Below, piece after piece: positions 16,174-24,770 of a stretch of 38,098 bases of DNA. The DNA is from Acidobacteriaceae bacterium (GTDB taxonomy: Bacteria > Acidobacteriota > Terriglobia > Terriglobales > Acidobacteriaceae): contig PKXQ01000125.1 of NCBI GenBank assembly GCA_003132405.1, positions 1 through 38,098 on the forward strand, given 5' to 3'. The position numbers were made by a program, and so were the translations under genes. The notes under the pieces are model-generated. The model saw nothing but the letters and a program-made list of their open reading frames with translations, was not told where the DNA came from and made no database searches. Each line of letters starts with the position of its first letter. The first letter of the stretch is position 1.

Positions 16174-16568
16174 TGCATCACCCCACCTTTTCCTGCCACG
16201 GCCCTGTAAAGGTCGCGAGCGTTGAGGCCTTTCGTCCGGTACCGGCTATCCACATTCCAAACTTTGACCACGTCCCAGTTCTCATTGAAAGATCTGTTCC
16301 TGGTCTTCTCTGAATCCAGCGCAGTCTCGAGTTTCGCTGCCTGAACCAGTCTAATCAGGTCATGACACCAAACGTCTCTCACCGCGTTTTGGTTAGGAGG
16401 AAAGTCGTGACGATTGGTATTCTTGGCGATGCATGCCTTCACAGCGCATTCGACTGCTAGCCCTGTCAGGTGGTATGCTCCCTCTACGTTTCCGCGCTGC
16501 CTAAGGACCCGGGCGTCCTTCAACCTCATTCTCGCGAGCTGCTGAAATTCCCGTCGCGTTTCCGCCAT
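16152..16568 (-). CDS. HEPN-domain protein
   Basis: A 138-residue all-helical protein with the HEPN layout: 'FQQLARMRLKDARVLRQRGN', then 'YHLTGLAVECAVKACIAK', 'CHDLIRLVQAAKL', and a C-terminal 'SRYRTKGLNARDLYRAVAGK' to 'MQWLRQRW'. HEPN proteins are often RNases in toxin-antitoxin, abortive-infection and CRISPR-linked systems. An Arg64-x4-His69 pair matches the R-x4-6-H RNase motif, although it may be chance because it lies just before the conserved H-D-L. It is the first gene of a two-gene module. The ATG at 16568 has no clear ribosome binding site. The module is flanked by two copies of the murI 5' sequence. Confidence 0.85.
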   Translation of the reverse strand: MAETRREFQQLARMRLKDARVLRQRGNVEGAYHLTGLAVECAVKACIAKNTNRHDFPPNQNAVRDVWCHDLIRLVQAAKLETALDSEKTRNRSFNENWDVVKVWNVDSRYRTKGLNARDLYRAVAGKGGVMQWLRQRW

Positions 16569-16645
16569 ACCGGTCGGCTGAGCACAGCCTGCAAATAGTG
16601 TAGCGCAAGAGTTGCTGAGCTAGAACGCGCTTTGAGCGCCCGACT

Positions 16646-16693
16646 ACGGTGAGCCCGCCTACGCCAGAATCAAAAACGCCGATAGTCGGCCGG
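16646..16693 (-). pseudogene. murI: Displaced fragment of murI 5' coding sequence
   Basis: Read on the minus strand this encodes 'RPTIGVFDSGVGGLTV', the same 16 residues as murI codons 6-21. Aligned with murI (15457-15503) the DNA differs at about six positions, all third codon bases. It therefore evolved as coding sequence and is not a recent copy of the intact gene. No start codon precedes it in frame nearby, and homology ends after the final Val. It marks the outer edge of the HEPN module. It is bordered by a 10-bp inverted repeat, GCCCGACTAC (16638-16647) and GTAGTCGGGC (16746-16755). Confidence 0.8.
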
Positions 16694-16732
16694 CTCGATC
16701 TCGGCCGCCTGATTGAGGAAGTATCGCCAGAA

Positions 16733-17008
16733 TTAACCTTCTGCGGTAGTCGGGCCGATGACCGACCGGACGGCGGAGACTCGATTCGCCGGAAAGCCGC
16801 CCTGGCGGGCGTGTTCACGCACCATCTCTTCATTCGGCGCGTTGTAGATACAGTAGATCTTGTCGTCGGTGACGAAACTTTCTACCCACTGAACCTGCGG
16901 CCCTAGCTTTTGCAGAATGCCGCACGACTTCTGCGAGATCGCCTGCAGTTCCTGCTGGCTCAACTTCCCGGCGTTCGGTATCTCGCGCTCAATCACATAT
17001 TTCGGCAT
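16733..17008 (-). CDS. DUF4242 (SCO4226-like) protein
   Basis: A 91-residue protein beginning 'MPKYVIEREIPNAGKLSQQE' with 'QWVESFVTDDKIYCIYNAPN' and 'VREHARQGGFPANRV', the standard DUF4242 sequence. The fold is ferredoxin-like, and one family member (SCO4226 of Streptomyces) is described as nickel-binding. The biological role is otherwise unknown. The ATG at 17008 has AGGAG 6 bases ahead. Its stop lies beside the murI fragment, so it was probably the natural upstream neighbour of murI before the HEPN module arrived. Confidence 0.88.
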   Translation of the reverse strand: MPKYVIEREIPNAGKLSQQELQAISQKSCGILQKLGPQVQWVESFVTDDKIYCIYNAPNEEMVREHARQGGFPANRVSAVRSVIGPTTAEG

Positions 17009-17101
17009 GGGGGGCTCCTGTAGTTAAAGATCATGTCACGCTTCGAACTGCGACTCCGGATCCTAACATTGCGCGAAGTTCCGCCGACAGCACACACGTT
17101 T

Positions 17102-18136
17102 CTACCGCAGGGCGCTAACTTTGATCGGTGTCGACTCGACATCCTCAAACGAGAACGCGATCGAAACATTCGGATATTCCTTGCCGCCAATCTCCACATA
17201 CGGATAAATAAAATAATTCAGCGGCGGCCCATCCTGCGCGGGCGCAAGTTTTAAATCGCGGCCCTGCGTAAACTGCATGCGATTCACATCGTGCGCGCCG
17301 AAGAAATAATCGTGCATCTCCTGATGCTTCCACGCCTCTGAAATATCCACCGGAACCCAGCCCGTTGAATCGAGATAGAACTCCGCCCAGCAGTGATAGC
17401 CGGGAACCTCGGCCGAATGTTTATCGGCCGGAAGGGGAAAACCGATCTGAAAACGCGCCGGAATCTTCTCTGCCCGCGCCATCGAAATAAACACCGAGTG
17501 AAAATCGGTGCAGTTGCCATGCTTCGAATCGCAGGCCCAGAGCGTGTCGCCGTGTCCCCAGCCGGTGCCGCTCTTGTCATATTTCATGGTGCGAAAAACG
17601 TATTCGTAAATGTCTTTGGCCTTTTCGAGCGGAGTGGTCGCGCCCTTTGTCTCTTCGGCGGCGAGTTGTGCCGGAAGCCCCGTCACCGGCACCAGCCGAT
17701 CGGGCTCAAGAAAGCGAGCAAGTTCGACATGCGGTACGTTTGCAACTCGCGCCTCCGCAACCGGCTTCCCATTCACCAGCACCACGTGCTCACGGCGTAT
17801 CACGTCGTAATCGACGGAGAACTTGTACTCCCCCTTATCCGCCTTGGAAGTTTCGGCGTATAGAACCTCGTTTCCATAATCCGGCTGGCGGACTTGTTTC
17901 AACGATAGATCGCCGCTCTTGGATGTGACCTTGACGTCCTGAAAGGCGTCGGAATGCGCCAGCGGAATCCACACACGCACGCGCTCGCCCGGACTGACAT
18001 TCTTAACTGTGAAGGCGTAATGGAAAGTGAAGTGGCGATCCTTCTGGGTCAGAGCAGTCTGGCCATTACCAGTCTCGGTGAGTGCCGGCAAAGAGGAAAC
18101 GACAAACAATAATGCTAGCAGGGAGCGACGAGGCAT
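17102..18136 (-). CDS. Secreted transglutaminase-like domain protein
   Basis: A 344-residue protein from the ATG at 18136, with an AAAGGA ribosome binding site and a signal peptide ('MPRRSLLALLFVVSSLPALT'). An N-terminal beta-rich domain (~30-140) precedes a transglutaminase-like (papain-fold) domain. The catalytic triad can be read as Cys209 ('GNCTDFHSVFISMAR'), His248 ('YHCWAEFY') and Asp264 ('WVPVDISEA'). Members act as peptidases or amidases on proteins or cell-wall peptides, and the substrate cannot be read from sequence. The in-frame extension to 18196 looks spurious. It stands alone, 93 bases before the DUF4242 gene. Confidence 0.88.
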   Translation of the reverse strand: MPRRSLLALLFVVSSLPALTETGNGQTALTQKDRHFTFHYAFTVKNVSPGERVRVWIPLAHSDAFQDVKVTSKSGDLSLKQVRQPDYGNEVLYAETSKADKGEYKFSVDYDVIRREHVVLVNGKPVAEARVANVPHVELARFLEPDRLVPVTGLPAQLAAEETKGATTPLEKAKDIYEYVFRTMKYDKSGTGWGHGDTLWACDSKHGNCTDFHSVFISMARAEKIPARFQIGFPLPADKHSAEVPGYHCWAEFYLDSTGWVPVDISEAWKHQEMHDYFFGAHDVNRMQFTQGRDLKLAPAQDGPPLNYFIYPYVEIGGKEYPNVSIAFSFEDVESTPIKVSALR

Positions 18137-18353
18137 GACGCATCCTTTCGACGAAGATCGCTGCATGCGGCCGGAAAGTCGAGAGACGCACCGCATAGTT
18201 TCGCAGTCTGCCTGTCGAACGCCCGTACTGTCAAATAATAGAGGTGCCGAATCTGCGGGCTAAGCAACGGTCTTCTCCGTGTCTCTGTGTGTCCGTGGTG
18301 AAGGGGGCGACCCCATTTGCCTCACCCAACCACCCCCCGTTATCCTTCTCCCC

Positions 18354-19844
18354 ATGCCGAGCACGCTAGTCGAATGCGTCCCGAATTTTTCCGAAGGACG
18401 CGACCCCGCCAAAGTTGACGCCATTATCGAAGCTATGAAAATTCCCGGCGTCTATCTCCTCGACCGCGAGATGGATTCCGACCACAACCGCTGTGTCATC
18501 ACTCTGGTCGGCGAGCGCGAGGCCATCCAGGAAGCCGCCATTCGCGGCGTGGGCAAGGCCGCCGAAGTGCTCGATCTCACCAAGCATCAGGGTGCGCACC
18601 CGCGCATGGGCGCTGCCGACGTCGTTCCTTTCATCCCCATCGAAGGCGTCACCATCGAAGACTGCGTAGCCATGGCGCGCCACGTCGGAGCGGAGATCGC
18701 TAAGCGCTTTCAAATCCCCGTCTACCTTTATGAAGCCGCAGCCGCCACGCCCGAGCGCCAGAATCTGGAGAACATACGCCGCGGCCAGTTCGAAGGCATC
18801 CGCGCCGAGATTGCCACCCATCCCGCGCGCAAGCCCGATTTCGGTGAATGCTGCGTCCATCCAACGGCGGGTGCAACAGTTGTTGGCGCGCGTAAGGCGC
18901 TCATTGCCTACAACGTCTTTCTGAATACGCCCGACGTCGACATCGCGAAAAAAATCGCCAAGGCCGTGCGCTTTTCCAGTGGAGGCCTGCGCTTCGTCAA
19001 AGGCGCCGGCTTTCTCGTCCGTGGCCTCGCGCAGGTCTCGATGAACCTGACCGACTTCGAGCAGACGCCTATTCATCGCGTCTTCGAATTCGTGAAACGC
19101 GAAGCCGCGCGCTACGGCGTGATTCCCGTCTCAAGCGAGATCGTCGGGCTGATTCCGAAGCGAGCGTTAGAGCAGGCCGCGGAATGGTTCCTGCAAGTAG
19201 AAAATTTTGATTCCTCTTTGATTCTGGAAAATCGCCTTGCCGCCGTCATGACTGGCAAGATGGCCGTTGGCGGCCTGCGCGCCGGAGTCGAGCCCTTCAT
19301 CGAGCAACTGGCCGCTCCGACCGCAACTCCCGGAGGAGGCAGCGCCGCCGCCGCCGCTGGAGCCATGGCTGCCGGCTTGGCGTCCATGGTGGCGTCGATG
19401 TCGCGCGGCAAGAAAGCACACCTGCAATATGAAAGTCAGCTTAGCGAAGCGATCGCGAGACTCGGCCAGCTTCGCGAAGAACTCAAAGCTGCAATCGACG
19501 CCGACGCCGAGTCTTACAACCTGGTCATGAAGGCCTACAAGTCGGCCAAAGAATCCTCCGACGGCGAAGCCGCCATCGGTGCCGCGCTCAAGCAAGCGAC
19601 CAGCGTGCCTCTAGGCGTCGCCGAAAAAGCAGTCGAGGTCGCGAAGATCGCCGCCGATCTTAATCCAATCACCAATCCGAACATGAAATCGGATTTGACC
19701 ACCGCAATCGCCCTGGCAAAAGCGGCGCTCGAAGGCGCGCTGGCGAACGTCGAGATCAATCTCGACGCGCTGACGAAAGATTCCCCGACGGACGGGGCAT
19801 TCGTGGCGGAAATGCGCAATCGTGCGGCGGCGATGAAAGTCTGA
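18354..19844 (+). CDS. ftcD: Glutamate formimidoyltransferase / formimidoyl-THF cyclodeaminase (fused FtcD)
   Basis: A bifunctional enzyme of the last steps of histidine breakdown. It moves the formimino group from formiminoglutamate to tetrahydrofolate, then releases ammonia to give methenyl-THF. From the ATG at 18354 it is 496 residues and starts 'MPSTLVECVPNFSEGRDPAK'. The N-terminal transferase domains cover ~1-300 ('TKHQGAHPRMGAADVVPFIP', 'VHPTAGATVVGARKALIAYN'). The cyclodeaminase domain begins ~312 ('VEPFIEQLAAPTATPGGGSA') and runs to the end. Many bacteria encode only one half or two genes; here both are fused, as in animals. No other hut gene is in the window. The frame extends 75 bases upstream but that part is not family-like. 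Confidence 0.94.
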   Translation: MPSTLVECVPNFSEGRDPAKVDAIIEAMKIPGVYLLDREMDSDHNRCVITLVGEREAIQEAAIRGVGKAAEVLDLTKHQGAHPRMGAADVVPFIPIEGVTIEDCVAMARHVGAEIAKRFQIPVYLYEAAAATPERQNLENIRRGQFEGIRAEIATHPARKPDFGECCVHPTAGATVVGARKALIAYNVFLNTPDVDIAKKIAKAVRFSSGGLRFVKGAGFLVRGLAQVSMNLTDFEQTPIHRVFEFVKREAARYGVIPVSSEIVGLIPKRALEQAAEWFLQVENFDSSLILENRLAAVMTGKMAVGGLRAGVEPFIEQLAAPTATPGGGSAAAAAGAMAAGLASMVASMSRGKKAHLQYESQLSEAIARLGQLREELKAAIDADAESYNLVMKAYKSAKESSDGEAAIGAALKQATSVPLGVAEKAVEVAKIAADLNPITNPNMKSDLTTAIALAKAALEGALANVEINLDALTKDSPTDGAFVAEMRNRAAAMKV

Positions 19845-20058
19845 TCCTGGCTTGGATCTTTCCACTTTCCACGCAAGCCGCCCCGCTTCGCGCGTTCTAA
19901 GTCCATGCCGCAGGACGCACTTTAGTTACGTCCCGCCGCGCCATCGCGGCTACAATGCGATTAGAATAGTTGGTAACACCGTCAAAGATCGCCAACGTAT
20001 GGTTTTCGGCTTGCATCTAACGGTGCAGACCCATTCTGAGATTCGTTTGAGGATTTCT

Positions 20059-20985
20059 ATGAAGAATTTGTGTTGTGCGGTTGTACTTCTGTGTGCAACG
20101 GCTGGCTTCGCCATGCCGATCGCATCGTCGGCGCGCTCCATGGTGCCCTCTGAAATTCAGCAACTTATCGGCGTCGATTACCGCGCCATCAAAGATTCAC
20201 CCACCGCGATGGCGCTTAAACAACAGGTCCTGCCCGATAACATCAAGGAAGCCGAGACCGACCTCAAAGCGATCGGCATCAGAGTCGATCGCGACCTCGA
20301 TCAGCTGAACGTCGCCTCCTTCCGCACCGAGAAAAAGGGCATTCAAACCATCTACGTCGGAGCGGGATCGTTCTCCGCCAAAGCCGTCCTCAAGAAAATG
20401 AAGGTCAAAGGCATCACGCCCACGAAATATGGCAGCACCAATATTTACCCGATGGGCGACATGGTGATGACCTTCCTCGACGACAACACGCTTGCCTTCG
20501 GCACAACCGCTTCATTGCATAGCGCGCTCGATACTCGCGACGGCAAGCGCCCTTCGCTCGACTCGAATCCCGTGATGGCCGACGAGATGGCCGCCGTCGA
20601 TGGCTCGCCTGTCTGGAGCATTCTCGATCAGCAGGGCACGCAGGCCATGATGTTCTCCGCTCTCGGCGATGCCGCCAAGGTTGCCGACTACGACACGCTT
20701 AAGAAGCGCATTCTCGCCTCGCGCTACACCATGAGCTTTCAGACGGGCGTGAATTTCGATCTCAGCGTGCTCACTGCTGATTCGATGACAGCAGCTACTC
20801 TGTCGACGATCGTCAAGGCCGGCATGCTTTACAAGAAGATGAATGCCAGTCCCATCGAAAAGACTGCGATTGACGCCACTACTGTCGACTCCGACAGCAC
20901 CAACGTGCAGGTTCATTTCAAAACTGATGACCAGAAATTTCAGTCCTTGATGCACTCGCCGCTGTTCATCGCCGTCTCGCACTGA
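20059..20985 (+). CDS. Secreted hypothetical protein
   Basis: A 308-residue protein from the ATG at 20059, which has GAGGA 5 bases ahead and opens a signal peptide ('MKNLCCAVVLLCATAGFAMP'). The longer frame from 19852 is rejected. The mature part is alternating alpha/beta ('LPDNIKEAETDLKAIGIRVD', 'MVMTFLDDNTLAFGTTASLH') with two similar-looking halves ('KAVLKKMKVKGI', 'TLKKRILASRYTMSF'). I do not recognise the family; the product is likely periplasmic. It stands alone and ends at a strong terminator. Confidence 0.8.
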   Translation: MKNLCCAVVLLCATAGFAMPIASSARSMVPSEIQQLIGVDYRAIKDSPTAMALKQQVLPDNIKEAETDLKAIGIRVDRDLDQLNVASFRTEKKGIQTIYVGAGSFSAKAVLKKMKVKGITPTKYGSTNIYPMGDMVMTFLDDNTLAFGTTASLHSALDTRDGKRPSLDSNPVMADEMAAVDGSPVWSILDQQGTQAMMFSALGDAAKVADYDTLKKRILASRYTMSFQTGVNFDLSVLTADSMTAATLSTIVKAGMLYKKMNASPIEKTAIDATTVDSDSTNVQVHFKTDDQKFQSLMHSPLFIAVSH

Positions 20986-21040
20986 CGGTTAAAGATTCTG
21001 ATACCGCGAAACGATTCTGATAGCGCCAAACTAAAAGGAG

Positions 21041-21072
21041 CGTCCCGAGAGAAATTCTCAGGACGTTTTTTT
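21041..21072 (+). terminator. Intrinsic terminator
   Basis: CGTCCCGAGA (21041-21050), a 5-base loop and TCTCAGGACG (21056-21065) form a 10-bp stem with one mismatch, followed by seven T. It ends the secreted-protein gene transcript before galK. Confidence 0.92.
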
Positions 21073-21194
21073 GTGTGCACCCGCAGTCCGCATTCTTGAC
21101 AACCTTTCATGCGCGCTGTACAAACACGAAGGCGTTTACGGTTTCGCCGTTCTTTTGAAGGATTGAGGCTTAGAAGATCGAGGCTTGTTTTAAA

Positions 21195-22406
21195 TTGCCG
21201 CACCAAGCAAATGTAGCGCTCGAAACTCGCGCCTCGATTCTCGGTCGGAAATTCGTGCAGCGCTTTGGCGAGACTCCCCACATCTATCAGGCTCCTGCAC
21301 GGGTCAATCTGATCGGCGAGCATACCGATTACAACGATGGATTCGTAATGCCGGCGGCGATTGGATTCTCTACCGAAGTTGCCATCGCGCCGCGCTCCGA
21401 CCGCAAACTGGTCATTCATTCGGAAAACTATTCCGAGCAGATCGAGTTCGATCTCGACCATTTACCCGCCGCGCGGGCCGGCCACTGGAGCGATTACGCG
21501 ATTGGCGTCGCCATCATGCTCGAGCGCTCTGGGAAAAAACTAGGCGGTATCAACCTGCTGATTGATGGCGACGTGCCCCAGGGCGCTGGGCTCAGTTCGT
21601 CCGCATCGCTCGAGATCGCCGTCGGATACGCGCTGCTTGATCTCACTGATTCCGCTATCGATCATCCGGCTATCGATCAGACCAATATCGATCGAACCAA
21701 GCTCGCTCTTCTCTGCCAGCAGGCCGAAAACGAGTTTGTCGGCGCGCGCTGCGGCATTATGGATCAGTTTGTCGTTAGCCACGGCCGGCGTGGCAATGCT
21801 TTGCTGCTCGATTGTCGTTCACTCGAATATCGGCTGCTGCCGGTGCCTGAAGGTACGTCTCTCGCGATCTGTAACACCATGGTCAAACACAGCATCGCCA
21901 AAGGGGAATACAACCAGCGCCGCGCGGAATGCGAAGCCGGGATGCGCGCCTTGTCGAAATATCTGCCGCACGCCCGCGCCTTGCGCGATGTGACACTCCA
22001 GGATCTGGAAAAATATGGTCATAAGTTGCCCGACGTAGGGTTGCGCCGCTGCCGTCATGTGGTCTCCGAAGATGTGTGCGTGCAACAGGCTGCCGAGGCG
22101 CTTGAGCGCCAAGACTTGCCAGCTTTCGGCAAACTCATGCTCGAATCGCATCGCAGTCTGCGCGACGACTTCGAAGTGAGCTGCACCGAACTCGATATCA
22201 TGGTCGAACTGGCCGAGAAAGCAGAAGGTGTTTACGGATCACGAATGACCGGCGGCGGTTTTGGCGGGTGCACAATTACACTGATAAAAGCTGAATGTGT
22301 GGACAGATTCCAGCAGATCATTCAGCAAGGTTATGAGCGCGCGATCGGTTGCAAACCTGAGATTTACATCTGCACCGCTGACGATGGCGTTGGCAGAATA
22401 GAGTGA
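21195..22406 (+). CDS. galK: Galactokinase
   Basis: It phosphorylates galactose with ATP, the first Leloir step. The 403-residue product has the galactokinase signature 'RVNLIGEHTDYNDGFVMP' (~38-55), the GHMP kinase ATP loop 'GAGLSSSAS' and the C-terminal 'GSRMTGGGFGGCTI'. The catalytic Arg and the Asp in 'GIMDQF' are present. The start appears to be TTG at 21195, with a GAGG 10 bases ahead; an ATG fitting the family is absent. An insert 'DSAIDHPAIDQTNIDRTK' (~155-172) is repeat-like and longer than in E. coli. galE and galT follow on the same strand. Confidence 0.95.
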   Translation: MPHQANVALETRASILGRKFVQRFGETPHIYQAPARVNLIGEHTDYNDGFVMPAAIGFSTEVAIAPRSDRKLVIHSENYSEQIEFDLDHLPAARAGHWSDYAIGVAIMLERSGKKLGGINLLIDGDVPQGAGLSSSASLEIAVGYALLDLTDSAIDHPAIDQTNIDRTKLALLCQQAENEFVGARCGIMDQFVVSHGRRGNALLLDCRSLEYRLLPVPEGTSLAICNTMVKHSIAKGEYNQRRAECEAGMRALSKYLPHARALRDVTLQDLEKYGHKLPDVGLRRCRHVVSEDVCVQQAAEALERQDLPAFGKLMLESHRSLRDDFEVSCTELDIMVELAEKAEGVYGSRMTGGGFGGCTITLIKAECVDRFQQIIQQGYERAIGCKPEIYICTADDGVGRIE

Positions 22407-22430
22407 GGAAGAGCAGGGAAGAGCAAGCAA

Positions 22431-22545
22431 GGGTGACAGGTGACGGGAAAAACGATGACAGGAAAGAGGTAGCAGGATCAGGTCTTGAGACCTCAGGAAA
22501 GGCATAGAAGTTTAGTCGGCGAGATTTTCCTGTCACCTGTCACCC
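22431..22545. repeat. Long inverted repeat between galK and galE
   Basis: GGGTGACAGGTGACGGGAAAA-type arms (21 bases each) are at 22431-22451 and 22525-22545, with one mismatch. The 73-base spacer contains the 14-bp palindrome AGGTCTTGAGACCT (22480-22493). The arms are built from repeated 'GGTGAC' words, and further GTCACC and CTGTCC copies follow to 22566. It may process or attenuate the gal transcript. Confidence 0.8.
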
Positions 22546-22588
22546 GTCACCTGCTCTGTCCTGTCCCCTGCCCTGTGGCAGACAAGTC

Positions 22589-23602
22589 ATGAAGATTCTG
22601 GTTACCGGCGGAGCGGGTTACATCGGCAGTGTGGTTGCCGGCGAGTTGTTGCAGGCGGGCCATCAGGTAGTTGTGTTCGATAACCTCAGCCGCGGCCACC
22701 GCCAGGCCGTGCCTCAAAAAGCGGAACTCATCGTCGGCGATCTCGCGGACCGCGCTGCCCTCGACGCCTTATTCCAGTCGCGCGCCATCGACGCCGTTAT
22801 GCATTTCGCGGCGCTGATCGAAGCGGGCGAATCGATGAAGGCTCCTGCAACATTCTTCCGCAACAATACCGCCAACGCGTTGACTCTTCTCGAAGCCATG
22901 CTCGCCGCCGGAGTCAAGCGCTTTGTCTTTTCGTCGACGGCCGCGCTCTATGGCAATCCGGAGCGCACTCCGATTGAAGAGGACGATCTTCTGAATCCGA
23001 CGAACGCTTACGGCGAATCGAAGCTTCTGGTCGAGCGCATGCTCGCGTGGTTCCATCGCATTCATGGACTGCGCTACGCCAGCCTGCGCTATTTCAATGC
23101 CGCGGGCGCGTCGCGCCCTGATCAAGGCGAAGCCCATCAACCGGAGACGCATCTGCTTCCGCGAATTCTCAACGTCGCACTCGGGCGTGCGAGCAATGTG
23201 AATATTTTCGGAACCGACTATCCCACACCCGACGGCACCTGCGTCCGCGATTACATACACGTCAGCGATCTGTCGCACGCGCATTTGCTGGCACTCGATG
23301 CGCTGGGGCTTTCGGAAAAAGACGCGTCTGAAAACTTTCAGCCTCTGATCTACAACCTCGGCAACGGCCAGGGATTCAGCGTACGCGAAGTGGTGGACGT
23401 GGCGCGGCAGGTCACCGGGCATGCAATTCCAGTGATCGAATCGCCGCGTCGCGAGGGCGACCCAGCAATATTAATCGCCGGCTCGGGAAAAATTCGCCGC
23501 GAACTGGGCTGGCAACCGAGATTCCCGGAATTGAAAACGATCGTGGAAAGCGCATGGCAATGGCACCGCGCGCATCCTGACGGATACGAAAGAATCGGGT
23601 AA
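22589..23602 (+). CDS. galE: UDP-glucose 4-epimerase
   Basis: It interconverts UDP-galactose and UDP-glucose. The 337-residue product is an extended short-chain dehydrogenase. Its NAD motif is GGAGYIG at 7-13. The catalytic set is Ser115/Ser116 ('FSSTAALYG'), Tyr141 and Lys145 ('NAYGESK'). The sugar-binding 'RYFNAAGA' and 'DGTCVRDYIHV' segments are present. It sits between galK and galT and is flanked on both sides by long inverted repeats. Confidence 0.96.
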   Translation: MKILVTGGAGYIGSVVAGELLQAGHQVVVFDNLSRGHRQAVPQKAELIVGDLADRAALDALFQSRAIDAVMHFAALIEAGESMKAPATFFRNNTANALTLLEAMLAAGVKRFVFSSTAALYGNPERTPIEEDDLLNPTNAYGESKLLVERMLAWFHRIHGLRYASLRYFNAAGASRPDQGEAHQPETHLLPRILNVALGRASNVNIFGTDYPTPDGTCVRDYIHVSDLSHAHLLALDALGLSEKDASENFQPLIYNLGNGQGFSVREVVDVARQVTGHAIPVIESPRREGDPAILIAGSGKIRRELGWQPRFPELKTIVESAWQWHRAHPDGYERIG

Positions 23603-23679
23603 TCGGCTGACCGGGCCATCGGGTGATCTGAAGTCAAACGCCTTTGTTCTTCGATCACCCGATGGCGAGATGACCCGAT
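23594..23679. repeat. Nested inverted repeat between galE and galT
   Basis: Inner arms GCCATCGGGTGATC (23615-23628) and GATCACCCGATGGC (23653-23666) match perfectly over 14 bp. Outer arms ATCGGGT (23594-23600) and ACCCGAT (23673-23679) also pair. TCTTTTATT follows, so this may act as a partial terminator. The left outer arm overlaps the last codons of galE. Confidence 0.8.
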
Positions 23680-23711
23680 CTTTTATTCAATGATCCAATT
23701 TAATTCAAACT

Positions 23712-24752
23712 ATGAACTTCTCAGACCTGGCATCAAATCCGCATCGCCGCTTCAATCCGCTCACTCGGGAATGGGTGCTGGTATCGCCGCAGCGCATTCA
23801 GAGGCCATGGCAGGGCCAAGTCGAAGAAGTTCCTCCGGAGGCTACGCTTGCCTACGATCCCACCTGTTACCTGTGCCCGGGCAACACCCGCGCCGGGGGA
23901 GTGAGAAATCCCGCCTACACCGAGACGTTTGTTTTCGATAATGATTTTGCGGCACTGAAACCGGATACGCCGCAGGCCGAATTTCACGAAAGGGAACTGC
24001 TCGTAGCTCGGAGCGAAGCCGGACGCTGCCGCGTTGTCTGTTTCTCTCCGCGGCACGATCTCACCATGGCCCGCATGAATGTGCCCGAACTGCGGCACGT
24101 GGTCGATGCGTGGACGCAAGAATTTTCCGCGCTGGCGAGCGATCCTCACACTAATTCCGTGCAGATTTTCGAAAATCGCGGTGCGATCATGGGATGCAGC
24201 AATCCTCATCCCCATGGACAGATTTGGGCCGACGAAACTCTACCGAACGAACTGTCAAGAGAGTTGACGGCGTTTCGAGATTACCGGCAAGCGCACGGCA
24301 CAACGTTGCTGCAAGATTACCTCGACCTCGAACTCGAGAAGCAGGAACGCCTGGTATGCGCCAACGATCATTTCGTCGTGCTCGTGCCCTTCTGGGCAGT
24401 CTGGCCCTTTGAAACGCTGCTGATCAGCCGAAGGCCTGTGTCGGCGCTCGACGAACTGCATAACGACGAGCGCACCGCCCTGGCCGACATACTCCGCCAA
24501 ACAACTATTCGTTACGACAATTTATTTCTCACCTCGTTTCCTTACACGATGGGCTTTCATCAGCGGCCGACCGATGGCGCGGACTATCCTGAGTTTCACC
24601 TGCACGCGCATTTCTACCCGCCGTTGTTGCGTTCGGCGACGATCAAAAAGTTTATTGTGGGTTACGAGATGCTGGCCATGCCGCAGCGTGATCTCACGGC
24701 CGAATCGGCGGCGCGGTGGTTGCGCGATGTGCCGGCCGAGCGTTATTGCTGA
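23712..24752 (+). CDS. galT: Galactose-1-phosphate uridylyltransferase
   Basis: It swaps UMP between UDP-glucose and galactose-1-phosphate, completing the Leloir set. The 346-residue product has the active site '[12 protein letters not shown]', with the nucleophile His168 in H-P-H. Zinc ligands can be read as Cys52, Cys55, His115 and His166. The C-terminal '[20 protein letters not shown]' is also family-typical. It follows galE after ~110 bp. Its stop is 18 bases from the end of a convergent gene. Confidence 0.96.
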   Translation: MNFSDLASNPHRRFNPLTREWVLVSPQRIQRPWQGQVEEVPPEATLAYDPTCYLCPGNTRAGGVRNPAYTETFVFDNDFAALKPDTPQAEFHERELLVARSEAGRCRVVCFSPRHDLTMARMNVPELRHVVDAWTQEFSALASDPHTNSVQIFENRGAIMGCSNPHPHGQIWADETLPNELSRELTAFRDYRQAHGTTLLQDYLDLELEKQERLVCANDHFVVLVPFWAVWPFETLLISRRPVSALDELHNDERTALADILRQTTIRYDNLFLTSFPYTMGFHQRPTDGADYPEFHLHAHFYPPLLRSATIKKFIVGYEMLAMPQRDLTAESAARWLRDVPAERYC

Positions 24753-24770
24753 GGCGGTGTTGCTAATCGG

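Noticed and set aside
16501..16833. A 110-codon minus-strand ORF containing the murI-like segment as a real gene
   Set aside because: Only 16 residues are murI-like; the rest overlaps the HEPN and DUF4242 genes in another frame and has no family character.
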